Shown: positions 20,808-30,092 of the stretch, in pieces
Layout of the letters: every line of letters begins with the position of its first letter
Numbering within the stretch: the first letter of the stretch is position 1
From: Arachnia rubra
GTDB lineage: Bacteria > Actinomycetota > Actinomycetes > Propionibacteriales > Propionibacteriaceae
Assembly: GCF_019973735.1 (NCBI RefSeq)
Contig: NZ_AP024463.1
Span: 1,550,001 to 1,614,000 of the forward strand
Reading direction: 5' to 3'
Length of the DNA: 64,000 nucleotides
Translations under genes and position numbers: made by a program
The notes under the pieces: generated by a model
Database searches by the model: none
Told to the model about the DNA's origin: nothing
What the model saw: only the letters and a program-made list of their open reading frames with translations

Positions 20808-21415
20808 TCTCCCAGTTGACGGGCACCGTTGCAGCAGCGGGGGCGGCCTGGTTCGTGATCGATGTCGGGGGAGTGGGGTTCCGCGGTCATTGCACCCCGG
20901 CCACGGCGGCCGCGCTGCGGCCTGGGGAGCCAAGCACCCTCCACACGTCCCTCGTGGTGCGTGAGGATTCCCTGACCTTGTTCGGGTTCGGCAGCGATTC
21001 CGAGCGGGAGGCCTTCGAACTGGTGCAGGGGGCCTCTGGTGTGGGGCCCAAGGTGGCGCTTGCCATCTGCTCGGTGTTGTCACCATCCGACCTGAAACGA
21101 GCCATCCTGTCGGAGGATCTGCGTGCTCTGTGCCAGGTCCCTGGGATCGGCAACAAGAGCGCCCAGAAACTGGTCCTGGAGCTGAGGGACAAAGCCGGAT
21201 TGCTCGCTCTGGAGGATACGGGACCGGCCCCGGTGAGCACTGCTGCCGCAGCGGACGAGCTGTGGCGCGAACAGGTCACGGAGGGCCTGCAGGGACTCGG
21301 GTGGTCGGCCAAGGAAGCTGCGGCGGCCTGCGAGGCTGTGGCCCCCCTGGCAGCCGAGGGAGCGGGTGTCGCCCAGCTGATGCGAGCGGCTCTCGGCACC
21401 CTGGCGAAGCGGTGA
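20804..21415 (+). CDS. ruvA: Holliday junction DNA helicase subunit RuvA
   Basis: RuvA binds four-way junctions and loads RuvB. The 203-residue product has the N-terminal OB fold ([26 protein letters not shown]), two helix-hairpin-helix motifs ([12 protein letters not shown] and [16 protein letters not shown]), and a flexible linker before domain III, which contacts RuvB ([18 protein letters not shown]). ATG 20804 lies in the ATGA overlap with ruvC and follows GAGAGGA. Confidence 0.95.
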   Translation: MISQLTGTVAAAGAAWFVIDVGGVGFRGHCTPATAAALRPGEPSTLHTSLVVREDSLTLFGFGSDSEREAFELVQGASGVGPKVALAICSVLSPSDLKRAILSEDLRALCQVPGIGNKSAQKLVLELRDKAGLLALEDTGPAPVSTAAAADELWREQVTEGLQGLGWSAKEAAAACEAVAPLAAEGAGVAQLMRAALGTLAKR

Positions 21416-21425
21416 GGGGATCATC

Positions 21426-22445
21426 GTGGAGTCTTCTGAAGTGGATCCCGTCAGCCGCTCCGAGGAGAGGGACTTCGAAGCGGCGCTGCGTCCGAAGCGC
21501 CTGGCCGAGTTCGAGGGCCAGCCGCGTGTGCGTGACCAGCTTGGGCTGGTCCTGAACGCGGCCAGGCACCGGGGCGCCAGCCCAGATCACGTGCTGTTGT
21601 CCGGTCCTCCCGGGCTGGGGAAGACCACCCTGGCGATGATCATCGCGGCAGAGCTGGGCGTGAACCTGCGTATCTCCTCCGGCCCGGCGATCCAGCATGC
21701 CGGGGACCTGGCTGCGATCCTGTCCGGGCTCGACGAGGGGGACGTGCTGTTCCTGGACGAGATCCACCGGCTCGCCCGTCCCGCCGAGGAGATGCTGTAT
21801 CTCGCCATGGAGGACTTCCGGGTGGATGTCGTGGTCGGCAAGGGGCCAGGTGCTACCGCGATTCCAATTGATCTGCCGCCCTTCACCCTGGTCGGTGCCA
21901 CCACCCGTGCGGGACTGCTGCCGGGGCCGCTCCGGGACCGTTTCGGCTTCACCGCGCAGCTGGACTTCTACGACGCCGCCGACCTGGCGGGTATCGTCGC
22001 CGCTTCCGCCCGGAAACTGGGAGTGCAGCTGCAGGACGCGGCTGCTAGGGAGATCGCCGGGCGTTCCCGCGGCACGCCACGGATCGCCAACCGGCTGCTT
22101 CGCCGGGTGCGGGACTATGCGCAGGTGGGCGGGCATGACACAGTGAGACTTCCCCATGCCCGCGCCGCCCTGGAGCTCTACGAGGTCGACGAGCGTGGCC
22201 TGGACCGTCTTGACCGGGGAGTGCTTCGCAATCTGTGCACCTTGTTCGCTGGCGGTCCCGTCGGCCTGTCTACCTTGGCACTCAGCGTCGGGGAGGAGAC
22301 CGAGACCGTCTCGGAGGTCGCCGAGCCCTTCTTGATCCGCGAGGGCCTGATGATGCGCACGCCACGCGGACGGATCGCCACCTCCGCTGGGTGGCGGCAT
22401 CTTGGGCTGACGCCGCCCGCTGGTGAGCCGGCATTATTCGAGTGA
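21426..22445 (+). CDS. ruvB: Holliday junction branch migration ATPase RuvB
   Basis: A AAA+ motor that drives branch migration. The product has 339 residues with Walker [11 protein letters not shown], Walker [10 protein letters not shown], sensor 1 [20 protein letters not shown] with the arginine finger region, and a C-terminal winged helix ([21 protein letters not shown]). GTG 21426 follows GAGGGGA, 10 bp after the ruvA stop. Confidence 0.96.
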   Translation: MESSEVDPVSRSEERDFEAALRPKRLAEFEGQPRVRDQLGLVLNAARHRGASPDHVLLSGPPGLGKTTLAMIIAAELGVNLRISSGPAIQHAGDLAAILSGLDEGDVLFLDEIHRLARPAEEMLYLAMEDFRVDVVVGKGPGATAIPIDLPPFTLVGATTRAGLLPGPLRDRFGFTAQLDFYDAADLAGIVAASARKLGVQLQDAAAREIAGRSRGTPRIANRLLRRVRDYAQVGGHDTVRLPHARAALELYEVDERGLDRLDRGVLRNLCTLFAGGPVGLSTLALSVGEETETVSEVAEPFLIREGLMMRTPRGRIATSAGWRHLGLTPPAGEPALFE

Positions 22446-22492
22446 GCTATCCTGACCCACGGCAAACCCGCCAATCTCCTCGTTAGGAATGA

Positions 22493-22903
22493 ATGAACAT
22501 GACACCTGAGATACAGATGCTCTTGATGTTCGTCCTGGTTGGGGCCTTTGGGTACTTTTTTATGATCCGGCCCCAGAAGAAGCGTCTCAAGGAGCAGCAA
22601 GAGATGTTCAACTCGCTGCAGCCGGGCTCCCGGGTTGTTCTCACCTCGGGTGTGTTCGCGACCATCGCGCACGTCGCTGAGACCCAGATGATCGTGGAAC
22701 TTGCCCCGGGAGTCGAGGTGACCATTCTCAAGCAGGCCATCATCCGGCTCGCGAAACCCGACGAGGAGGAGTTCGAGTTCACCGATGAGACCGGTGAGGC
22801 GGAGGATCCCGCCGGCGTCCAGGAAGTCGTGGAGGGTGATGAGGCCCTTGAAGACGCGGACTCCGGCGTGACTGAAGAGAACTCTGTTTCCGAGAAGAAC
22901 TGA
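22493..22903 (+). CDS. yajC: Sec translocon accessory protein YajC
   Basis: The 136-residue product has one N-terminal membrane helix (about 8-24, IQMLLMFVLVGAFGYFFMI), the RPQKKRLKEQQEMFNSLQPGS-type junction and a beta-rich cytosolic domain (VVLTSGVFATIAHV). An acidic tail of about 50 residues follows. It partners SecDF in the membrane. AGGAA at 22485-22489 precedes ATG 22493; ATG 22499 is a second option. It is separated from ruvB by 47 bp. Confidence 0.93.
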   Translation: MNMTPEIQMLLMFVLVGAFGYFFMIRPQKKRLKEQQEMFNSLQPGSRVVLTSGVFATIAHVAETQMIVELAPGVEVTILKQAIIRLAKPDEEEFEFTDETGEAEDPAGVQEVVEGDEALEDADSGVTEENSVSEKN

Positions 22904-22914
22904 ATCGAGACCGT

Positions 22915-24471
22915 ATGGCAACGGCATCCCGTAAACCCCGTCCTGGGCTGACACTGATCATCTTTCTGCTCGCCATTGGAGCGATGTTCGGGATCATGTC
23001 GGTTTCCGGAACCTGGTCCCCGAAGCTCGGCCTTGACCTGCAGGGCGGTACGACCGTGACCCTGACAGCGACGAACTCGACGGTCGAGAAGAAGTCACTC
23101 GAACTGGCCAAGAGCATCATCCAGAAGCGGGTTGACGGGCTTGGGATCGGTGAGGCCTCGGTGGCCACTTCTGGTGACCGGAACATCGTCGTGTCAGCCC
23201 CCAACGTCCAGCGCGATGACTTGGTGAGGCTGATCGGCAGCACCGCACAGCTGACCTTCCGGCCAGTACTGCAGGCCACGCAGGCCGGGCAGCAGACCAC
23301 GGACGCGAATCTTCCCGGCCTGCCGACCCCCACCCCTGAGCCGGGTGAGACGGGCAGTCTCCTGAGTGTCTCCGATGTCCTTGCTTACCAGGCTTCGCAG
23401 CAGGACCTGCAGGCCTTCAGCGAGTTCAAATGCAAGGACAAGGTGGAGGCGCCGCTCGACAAGGCCACCTTCGCCTGCGATGCGTCAGGGCAGATGAAGT
23501 ATCTGCTCGGGCCGGCGGCGATCATCGGTCAGCGTGTGGTCCGGGCGAACTCCGGGGTGCCTCAGGGGCAGGTCTCTCCCGTCGTGACCTTGGAATTCGA
23601 CGAGACGGGAACCAGCATCTTCAGCCAGATGACCCAGGCACTGGTCTCCAAGCAGCAGCCGGCGAACCAGTTCGCCGTGGTGCTCGACGGGGTGGTGCAG
23701 TCCGCTCCCCGGATCCAGACAGCGATCACCAACGGCCAGGCGCAGATCTCCGGCAACTTCACCAATGAGTCTGCGGCCGAACTCGCCAATATCCTGAAAT
23801 TCGGTGCCCTGCCGCTGACCTTCGCGTCCTCCCAGGTGGAGACCGTCTCGGCCACCCTGGGCGGCGAGCAGCTGCGAGTCGGCCTGATTGCCGGCGGCAT
23901 CGGCCTTGGGCTCGTGATCCTGTACTGCATCGCCTACTACCGAGGCCTTGGTCTCGTCGTGATCGGTTCTCTCGGTGTGGCCGCGCTCGCTACCTACTCC
24001 TCCATGGTGGTGCTGGGTGAGGCGATGGGCTTCACCCTCAACCTACCGGCGATCGCTGGCGCCATCGTCGCGATTGGCGTGACAGCCGACTCCTTCGTCA
24101 TCTACTTCGAACGCATCCGCGACGAGATACGCGACGGGCGAAGTCTCAGATCCGCCCTGACAACAGGCTGGGTCAAAGCCAGGCCCACGATCCTGGTCGC
24201 CGACATGGTCTCGATCCTGTCCGCTATCGTCTTGTACATCCTCGCTGTCGGTGCTGTGAAAGGCTTCGCCTTCGCACTCGGCCTGACCACACTGATCGAC
24301 CTGGCGGTGTGTTTCTTCTTCACCAAACCCCTCGTGCAGGTGCTGGGGCGCACGAAGTTCTTCGGCGAAGGCCACAAGCTCTCGGGGCTTGACGCCAGCC
24401 ACATGGGCGTCACCCGGGACTCACTGCTCGGACGCCGAACCCGCCGCACCCACCACGCCAAGGAGGCCTGA
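22915..24471 (+). CDS. secD: Protein translocase subunit SecD
   Basis: SecD uses the proton gradient to pull secreted proteins across the membrane. The 518-residue product has an N-terminal helix (about 14-31), the GLDLQGGTTVTL motif, a large periplasmic P1 region, and a block of five C-terminal helices (from about 322). Conserved ADSFVIYFERIRDEIR and GWVKARPTILVADMVSILSA motifs are present. The stop overlaps the secF ATG by 1 bp. Confidence 0.96.
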   Translation: MATASRKPRPGLTLIIFLLAIGAMFGIMSVSGTWSPKLGLDLQGGTTVTLTATNSTVEKKSLELAKSIIQKRVDGLGIGEASVATSGDRNIVVSAPNVQRDDLVRLIGSTAQLTFRPVLQATQAGQQTTDANLPGLPTPTPEPGETGSLLSVSDVLAYQASQQDLQAFSEFKCKDKVEAPLDKATFACDASGQMKYLLGPAAIIGQRVVRANSGVPQGQVSPVVTLEFDETGTSIFSQMTQALVSKQQPANQFAVVLDGVVQSAPRIQTAITNGQAQISGNFTNESAAELANILKFGALPLTFASSQVETVSATLGGEQLRVGLIAGGIGLGLVILYCIAYYRGLGLVVIGSLGVAALATYSSMVVLGEAMGFTLNLPAIAGAIVAIGVTADSFVIYFERIRDEIRDGRSLRSALTTGWVKARPTILVADMVSILSAIVLYILAVGAVKGFAFALGLTTLIDLAVCFFFTKPLVQVLGRTKFFGEGHKLSGLDASHMGVTRDSLLGRRTRRTHHAKEA

Positions 24472-25604
24472 TGTCCGCCAAGCATGGGCTCGCCCACCGT
24501 TTCTACACGGGCCAGGTCTCCTACGACTTCGTCGGTCACAAGAAGTTCTGGTACTCCTTCTCCGCCGTCATCCTCGCCATCTGCTGCATAGCCGTCGGCC
24601 TCAGAGGGCTGTCGCTCGGAACCGAATTCCGGGGCGGGACCGATTTCCAGGTGTCGATGCCGGTGACGGAGAGCACCATCGACGACGTGAGGTCCAAGGT
24701 TGCTGGCTTTGAGGCCAAGGACTTGGAAGCCCAGGTCTTCTCCCTGGGGGAGAACGCCGTGCGCATCCAGACCCGTCCCCTTACCGAGGAGGAGACTATC
24801 TCGGTGCGCGCCGGTATCGCGGAGCTGGCCAATGTGCAGCCTGGCGATGTCACGTACACGGCTATCGGCGCCTCATGGGGTGAGCAGATCCTCAGCCAGG
24901 CGCTGGTAGCCCTCGCTGTGTTCATCACGCTGGTCATGGTGCTGATCGGTTTTTGGTTCCGGAACTGGAAGATGTCTCTGGCGGCCGTCATAGCGCTGGG
25001 ACACGACCTGGTCGTCACCATCGGCATCTACGCTTTGGCCGGGCTATCGGTCACGCCGGCGACTGTGATCGCTGTGCTCACCATCCTCGGCTATTCCTTG
25101 TACGACACCGTGGTGGTCTTCGACCGGGTGACGGAGAACACCAAGAACCTGAAGGACAGTAGGCAGACCTACGGTGAGGCTGCAAACCTGGCGATCAACC
25201 AGGTCCTGATCCGGTCCCTCAACACCACGCTGATCGGCATCCTGCCGGTGACGGCGCTGTTAATCGGCGGCTCCATGCTGCCCCACAGCCCTCTCGAGGA
25301 CCTCGGCCTCGCGCTGTTCATCGGCATGATCGCCGGTGCCTACTCGTCCATCTTCATCGCTACCCCCCTGCTGGTGCAGATGAAGGAACGGGAACCAGCC
25401 CAGGTTGCGCACCGGGCCTCGCTGGCCCGCAAGGCCGAGCGGGCAGCGGCCAAGGCCTCGCGTACGTCCGGAGAAGAGGACGAGGTGACAGACTCCATGG
25501 CATCTGAAAAGGACGATGAGGCCGTCTCCGCCTCTGCCACCGCCGAGAAACGACGGCAGCGCAGCAACCTCTCCCGTGCGCAACGGAAGCTTCAGAAGCG
25601 ATGA
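24471..25604 (+). CDS. secF: Protein translocase subunit SecF
   Basis: The 377-residue product is the partner of SecD. It has an N-terminal helix, the GTEFRGGTDFQV motif, the periplasmic region, and then the RND-type helices with GYSLYDTVVVFDRVTEN and the NQVLIRSLNTTL segment. The Lys/Arg- and Glu-rich C-terminal tail (after about 305) is long and low in complexity. It overlaps apt by 4 bp. Confidence 0.96.
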   Translation: MSAKHGLAHRFYTGQVSYDFVGHKKFWYSFSAVILAICCIAVGLRGLSLGTEFRGGTDFQVSMPVTESTIDDVRSKVAGFEAKDLEAQVFSLGENAVRIQTRPLTEEETISVRAGIAELANVQPGDVTYTAIGASWGEQILSQALVALAVFITLVMVLIGFWFRNWKMSLAAVIALGHDLVVTIGIYALAGLSVTPATVIAVLTILGYSLYDTVVVFDRVTENTKNLKDSRQTYGEAANLAINQVLIRSLNTTLIGILPVTALLIGGSMLPHSPLEDLGLALFIGMIAGAYSSIFIATPLLVQMKEREPAQVAHRASLARKAERAAAKASRTSGEEDEVTDSMASEKDDEAVSASATAEKRRQRSNLSRAQRKLQKR

Positions 25605-26122
25605 GCCTGGTCTCCTCCCTGATTGCGGACGTCCCGGACTGGCCCAAACCAGGTGTGATCTTCAAGGACATCACTCCGCTGCTGGCCTCTCCAGAGGGGT
25701 TCCGGCAGGCCGTTGACGCGATCGTCACCTCGGCACCCGAGGCCATCGATGTGGTGGTCGGGATGGAGGCCCGTGGATTCATCTTCGCAGCGCCCGTGGC
25801 TCTCGCCCTCGGAGCTGGTTTCGTCCCCGTCCGCAAACCCGGGAAGCTGCCCCGGCCTGTGCTGAGCGAGTCCTTCGATCTCGAGTACGGCACGGAGACG
25901 CTGACGATGCACGCCGACGCCCTCGTGTCAGGGGCGCGCGTACTCGTCGTGGATGACGTGCTTGCCACGGGCGGCACCATCGCGGCCACGGCGGCACTGC
26001 TGAACCGGCTCGGCGCGGAACTGGTGCACGTCAGCGTGCTACTGGAGCTCACCGCTCTCGGGGGCAGGGAACACCTGGCTGCCCAGGGAATCAGCAGTTG
26101 TTCGGCGGTTCTGACAAGCTAG
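25601..26122 (+). CDS. apt: Adenine phosphoribosyltransferase
   Basis: A purine salvage enzyme that makes AMP from adenine and PRPP. The 173-residue product has the PRPP-binding loop VLVVDDVLATGGT, VVVGMEARGFIFAAPVA and PGVIFKDITPLLA. ATG 25601 overlaps the secF stop by 4 bp. The secDF-apt-rel order is common in actinobacteria; here a channel gene follows instead of rel. Confidence 0.95.
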   Translation: MSLVSSLIADVPDWPKPGVIFKDITPLLASPEGFRQAVDAIVTSAPEAIDVVVGMEARGFIFAAPVALALGAGFVPVRKPGKLPRPVLSESFDLEYGTETLTMHADALVSGARVLVVDDVLATGGTIAATAALLNRLGAELVHVSVLLELTALGGREHLAAQGISSCSAVLTS

Positions 26123-26126
26123 GACT

Positions 26127-27194
26127 GTGGGCAGGCTGAGAAAACGGATTCCCTTGGGGTATGCCACCTCGATGGTGAGCATGCCCCGCCCGCGTGTGAG
26201 GCCACTACGTGAACTGGGCAAACGTGCTCTGCTGGCACTCCTGCTGCTGATGGTCAGCACGTTCATCGTGTGGCTGGACCGTGGCTCGTATGTGGACAAC
26301 ATCCGGCATGACGGAGTCAGTTTCATCGACGCCCTGTACTACTCGACGGTGACGATGACCACCACGGGCTACGGCGACATCACCCCGCTCGCCCCGCACG
26401 CCCGGCTCCTGAACGCCATCCTCATCACCCCGATGCGTGTCGGCTTCCTGGTCCTTCTGGTCGGCACCACCATCGCTGTGCTGGCAGACGAGGGCAGCCG
26501 CACCATCCGTGACCTGCAGTGGAGGCAGAGAATGCGCAATCATGTCGTCGTCATCGGCTACGGCACAAAGGGACGCAGTGCCATCAACACGTTGCGCCGC
26601 CATGGGGAACCCGATGACCGGATAGTGGTCATCGACAGCAGCGACGTCGCAGTCAGCGAGGCGAACCTGGATGGCCTGGCCGCGTTCCTGGGAGATGCGA
26701 CGCGCCGTGACCTGCTGCGGCGGGCCGAGGTGTCCAAGGCCCGCAAGATCATCATCTGCCTGTCCCGTGACGACGCGGCGATCCTGACGACACTGACCGC
26801 AAGGCAGCTGAATCCCGGCGCGAGCATCATCGTCAGCGTGCGTGAGAAGGACAATGTCGCCTTGGTACGGCAATCGGGAGCCACATCGGTGGTGACCTCT
26901 TCAGACACCGTCGGGCGCCTGCTCGGGCTCTCCGCGGTCGGACCGGAGCTCGGAGCCATCATCCAGGACCTGCTGACTGCCGGGACCGGGCTTGAAGTGC
27001 AACAGCGGCAGGCCATGCCCAGTGAGGTTGGACAGTCCCCACATGACATCAAGTCAGAGCAGGTGATCGGCATCATCCGCAACGGCACGCTGCGGCGTTT
27101 CTATGACTCCACCGCTTCCAAGATCCAGACCGGCGATCAGCTGATAGTCGTTCGCCGTGCCGAGCAGCCTGTTCCGCAGGACACCGATGACTGA
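26127..27194 (+). CDS. Two-helix potassium channel with cytosolic RCK domain
   Basis: The protein has 355 residues. Helix 1 spans about 33-50, the pore loop carries the selectivity filter T78-T-T-G-Y-G-D84, and helix 2 spans about 97-120. An RCK (TrkA-N) domain follows with the Rossmann motif GYGTKG (144-149), VVIDSS and a GDATRRDLLRRA segment. A small C-terminal TrkA-C-like part (about 270-345) ends GDQLIVV. It is an MthK-like, ligand-gated K+ channel. GTG 26127 is 4 bp after apt; ATG 26172 is possible and would shorten the basic N-terminus. It separates apt from rel. Confidence 0.9.
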   Translation: MGRLRKRIPLGYATSMVSMPRPRVRPLRELGKRALLALLLLMVSTFIVWLDRGSYVDNIRHDGVSFIDALYYSTVTMTTTGYGDITPLAPHARLLNAILITPMRVGFLVLLVGTTIAVLADEGSRTIRDLQWRQRMRNHVVVIGYGTKGRSAINTLRRHGEPDDRIVVIDSSDVAVSEANLDGLAAFLGDATRRDLLRRAEVSKARKIIICLSRDDAAILTTLTARQLNPGASIIVSVREKDNVALVRQSGATSVVTSSDTVGRLLGLSAVGPELGAIIQDLLTAGTGLEVQQRQAMPSEVGQSPHDIKSEQVIGIIRNGTLRRFYDSTASKIQTGDQLIVVRRAEQPVPQDTDD

Positions 27195-27220
27195 GCTGCG
27201 GTTCTCTCACCTGAGCGCAT

Positions 27221-27226
27221 TACACT
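27221..27226 (+). promoter_or_regulatory. Candidate leaderless -10 box for rel
   Basis: TACACT ends exactly 6 nt before the rel ATG (27233), with no Shine-Dalgarno in the 38-bp gap after the channel gene. A transcript starting on or next to the ATG is expected. Confidence 0.5.
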
Positions 27227-27232
27227 GCCCAC

Positions 27233-29515
27233 ATGGCTGATCAGGTTACGCAACAGGGGGCGTTGCAGCGCCTGACCAGTGGGCCGGAACAGCCGCGGTT
27301 GCGGATGCGTCACCGCCTGGCCCGGCTCGGAGCGGTCAGGCCCCGCTCTGCCGTGCTCGACCCGTTGTTCAAGATCGTCAGAGCCAGCCATCCCAAGGCC
27401 GATCTCGCGCTCATCGAGCATGCCTACCGTACCGCTGAGAAGCTTCACCGAGGCCAGAAACGTAAATCCGGGGATCCCTACATTACCCATCCGCTGGCAG
27501 TCGCGACCATTCTCGCTGAGCTGGGCATGACTGAGCCGGTACTGGTGGCGGCGCTGTTGCACGACACCGTCGAGGACACCGATTACACCCTCGACCAGTT
27601 GAGGGACGAGTTCACCGACGAGGTGGCCCGGATGGTCGACGGGGTCACGAAACTCGACAAAGTGACCTACGGGGAGACCGCGAAGGCTGAGACCATCCGG
27701 AAGATGATCATGGCCACCTCGGAGGAGGTGCGGGTCCTGGTGATCAAGCTCGCCGACCGCCTCCACAACATGCGCACCATCGGGTTTCTCAGGCCAGACA
27801 AGCAGGTCCGGATCGCGACCGAGACCTTGAACATCTTCGCCCCGCTGGCTCACCGGCTGGGAATGAACACGGTCAAATGGGAGCTGGAGGATCTGTCTTT
27901 CCAGGCCATCGAACCCAAGGTGTACTCGGAGATCGCGGACTTGGTGGCGCAGCAGGCCCCAGGCAGGGAGCGTTATCTGCGGGATCTGATCGCGCAGATC
28001 CGGCAACTGATGGCGGACAACAGGATTAAGGCCACCATCTACGGCCGTCCCAAGCACTTCTATTCGATCTATCAGAAGATGATGGTCCGCGGCCGTGATT
28101 TCGCCGACATCTATGACCTCATCGGGTTGCGGGTGCTGGTAGACGATGTGCGTGACTGCTACGGCGCGCTGGGGGTGGCGCACTCCAAATGGAAGCCGAT
28201 CCCGGGTCGTTTCAAGGACTACATAGCCAACCCCAAGTTCAACATGTACCAGTCGCTTCACACCACGGTGCTTGGCGACCGGGGGGAGCCCGTCGAGCTG
28301 CAGATCCGCACCCACGAGATGCACCGGCGCGCCGAATACGGTGTCGCTGCTCACTGGAAATACAAGGAGAGCCTGCGCAACGGTGTGACCCCGGAGGAGG
28401 CAGGGCTGCGTGCCATGCACCAGCTTGGGGTGATGAGCAAGGAGACCGAGGATCCCACGGAGTTCCTGGATTCCGTGCTGTTCGAGATCAATTCCGATGA
28501 GATCTACGTCTTCACCCCCAAGGGAGAGGTGATCGCCCTTCCGACTGGCGCGACCCCCGTAGATTTCGCCTTCTCCGTGCACACCGAGGTCGGGTACCGG
28601 TGTATCGGGGCCCGGGTCAATGGCCGTCTCGTGGCGTTGTCGACGAAACTCGTGCAGGGCGACAAGGTGGAGGTACTCACTTCCAAGTCACCGAACGCCG
28701 GGCCGAGTCGCGACTGGCTGGGGTTCGTCGCCACTAGCCGGGCCCGGCAGAAGATCAAGCAGTACTTCTCGCGGGAACGGCGTGATGAGGCCATAGAGGA
28801 TGGGAAGGAGATGCTGGCCCGGCAGCTCCGGCGGACCGGTTTCCCGATGCAACGGCTTCTCACCCTCGAGAACCTCACCGCCGTGGCCAACGAGTTGCGC
28901 CACCCGGATGTCTCCAGCCTCTACATGGCAATCGGGGAAGGGCACGTCGGGCCTCAGTCTGTGGTCACCCACCTGATCGAACTCGTCGGCGGTGAAGACG
29001 AGGCCGTCGACGCCATCACCGAGGATGAGGTGGTCCGGAATGAGCGGCAGCGCCCCCGGACAACGGCTGAACCCCGTGTGCTGGTGGACGGGGACCCATC
29101 TATGGCCGTCAAACTTGCCCGGTGCTGCCACCCGATCCCCGGAGATGACATCGTGGGTTTCGTCACTAGGACCGACGGGGTCTCGGTGCACAGGAGCGAC
29201 TGCACGAACCTGCCAGCCCTGCAGGAAACCCCGGAGCGTCTCGTCGATGTGGCCTGGGACACCGCGGGAGGCGGCCAGTTCCCTGTCACGATCCAGGTCG
29301 AGGGAATCGACAGAGCTGGACTGCTCGCGGACGTCAGCCGGGTCATCTCGGATCTGCACGTGGACATCCTGGAGGCTGCGCTGACGTCAGGCCGCAACAA
29401 GAAGTTCTCGGGGAAGCTGACCTTCGAGTCGCCAGACCCCAGGCACCTGAGCCACGTCTTGAAACAGGTACGCCGGGTTCCCGGTATCTACGATGCCTTC
29501 CGGACCAACGCCTGA
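27233..29515 (+). CDS. relA: Bifunctional (p)ppGpp synthetase/hydrolase Rel
   Basis: The stringent-response enzyme, 760 residues, of the actinobacterial Rel type. The HD hydrolase domain has HPLAVATILAELG and H110-D-T-V-E-D (ALLHDTVEDTDYTL), so hydrolase activity is expected. The synthetase domain follows, with YGRPKHFYSIYQKM and DLIGLRVLVDD, then the TGS domain (EIYVFTPKGEVIALP), a zinc-finger/helical region with KLARCCHPIPGDDIVG, and a C-terminal ACT domain (FPVTIQVEGIDRAGLLADV). The large reading frame on the opposite strand is a GC-driven shadow. Confidence 0.96.
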   Translation: MADQVTQQGALQRLTSGPEQPRLRMRHRLARLGAVRPRSAVLDPLFKIVRASHPKADLALIEHAYRTAEKLHRGQKRKSGDPYITHPLAVATILAELGMTEPVLVAALLHDTVEDTDYTLDQLRDEFTDEVARMVDGVTKLDKVTYGETAKAETIRKMIMATSEEVRVLVIKLADRLHNMRTIGFLRPDKQVRIATETLNIFAPLAHRLGMNTVKWELEDLSFQAIEPKVYSEIADLVAQQAPGRERYLRDLIAQIRQLMADNRIKATIYGRPKHFYSIYQKMMVRGRDFADIYDLIGLRVLVDDVRDCYGALGVAHSKWKPIPGRFKDYIANPKFNMYQSLHTTVLGDRGEPVELQIRTHEMHRRAEYGVAAHWKYKESLRNGVTPEEAGLRAMHQLGVMSKETEDPTEFLDSVLFEINSDEIYVFTPKGEVIALPTGATPVDFAFSVHTEVGYRCIGARVNGRLVALSTKLVQGDKVEVLTSKSPNAGPSRDWLGFVATSRARQKIKQYFSRERRDEAIEDGKEMLARQLRRTGFPMQRLLTLENLTAVANELRHPDVSSLYMAIGEGHVGPQSVVTHLIELVGGEDEAVDAITEDEVVRNERQRPRTTAEPRVLVDGDPSMAVKLARCCHPIPGDDIVGFVTRTDGVSVHRSDCTNLPALQETPERLVDVAWDTAGGGQFPVTIQVEGIDRAGLLADVSRVISDLHVDILEAALTSGRNKKFSGKLTFESPDPRHLSHVLKQVRRVPGIYDAFRTNA

Positions 29516-29558
29516 CCATTGGGGTGTCACATCCGCTGCGGTGGAACGTATACGAGAT

Positions 29559-30092
29559 ATGAGAGCAGACCCGAAGGCCCGGTTCCAGGCCTTGTACGAG
29601 AGCACATCTCGTAACGTCTACGCCTATCTGCGACGGCACTGCGACCAGGACCTGGCTGAGACGGTCACGAGCGAGGTGTATCTGAAGGCATGGCGGCACT
29701 TCGACGAGCTTGATGCCGACCCCATCGGCTGGCTGCTTGCAGTGGCACGCACGACCCTGCTGGACCACTACCGCTCCCGCGCCCGGCGCAGCCGCCTCAC
29801 CGATGACTTCTTCACCGTGACCCGCGGTCGCAGCCAGGCGGGGCCTGAGACCACGGTGCTTGAACGGCAGGCGATGCTAACCGCACTCACCCGGCTCAGT
29901 GAGGAAGACCGCGAGGCCCTGCTGCTGGTCGGCTGGGATGGATTGAGTCACAGCTCAGCTGCCAGGGTCCTGGGCTGTTCCAGCCATGCCTTCACGAAAC
30001 GCCTGTCCCGTGCCTGGCAACGCTTCGAGGAGTCCCTAGATCCCAGGGACGAGATCAGCCGCCGTCCCATCGTCTCCAAGGAATTGTCATGA
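29559..30092 (+). CDS. ECF-type RNA polymerase sigma factor
   Basis: The product has 177 residues from ATG 29559. Sigma region 2 spans about 8-75 (FQALYESTSRNVYAYLRRH, AETVTSEVYLKAWRHFDEL, IGWLLAVARTTLLDHYR). Region 4 spans about 112-160 (LTRLSEEDREALLLVGWDGL, SAARVLGCSSHAFTKRLSRAW). GTG 29541 is an in-frame alternative. It overlaps the next gene by 4 bp; that gene encodes a membrane protein likely to be its regulator. Signal and regulon are unknown. Confidence 0.9.
   Translation: MRADPKARFQALYESTSRNVYAYLRRHCDQDLAETVTSEVYLKAWRHFDELDADPIGWLLAVARTTLLDHYRSRARRSRLTDDFFTVTRGRSQAGPETTVLERQAMLTALTRLSEEDREALLLVGWDGLSHSSAARVLGCSSHAFTKRLSRAWQRFEESLDPRDEISRRPIVSKELS

Noticed and set aside
27137..28582. 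481-codon minus-strand frame across rel
   Set aside because: It is a shadow of rel with the same His/Leu/Val-rich composition; no ribosome site or domain is recognised.
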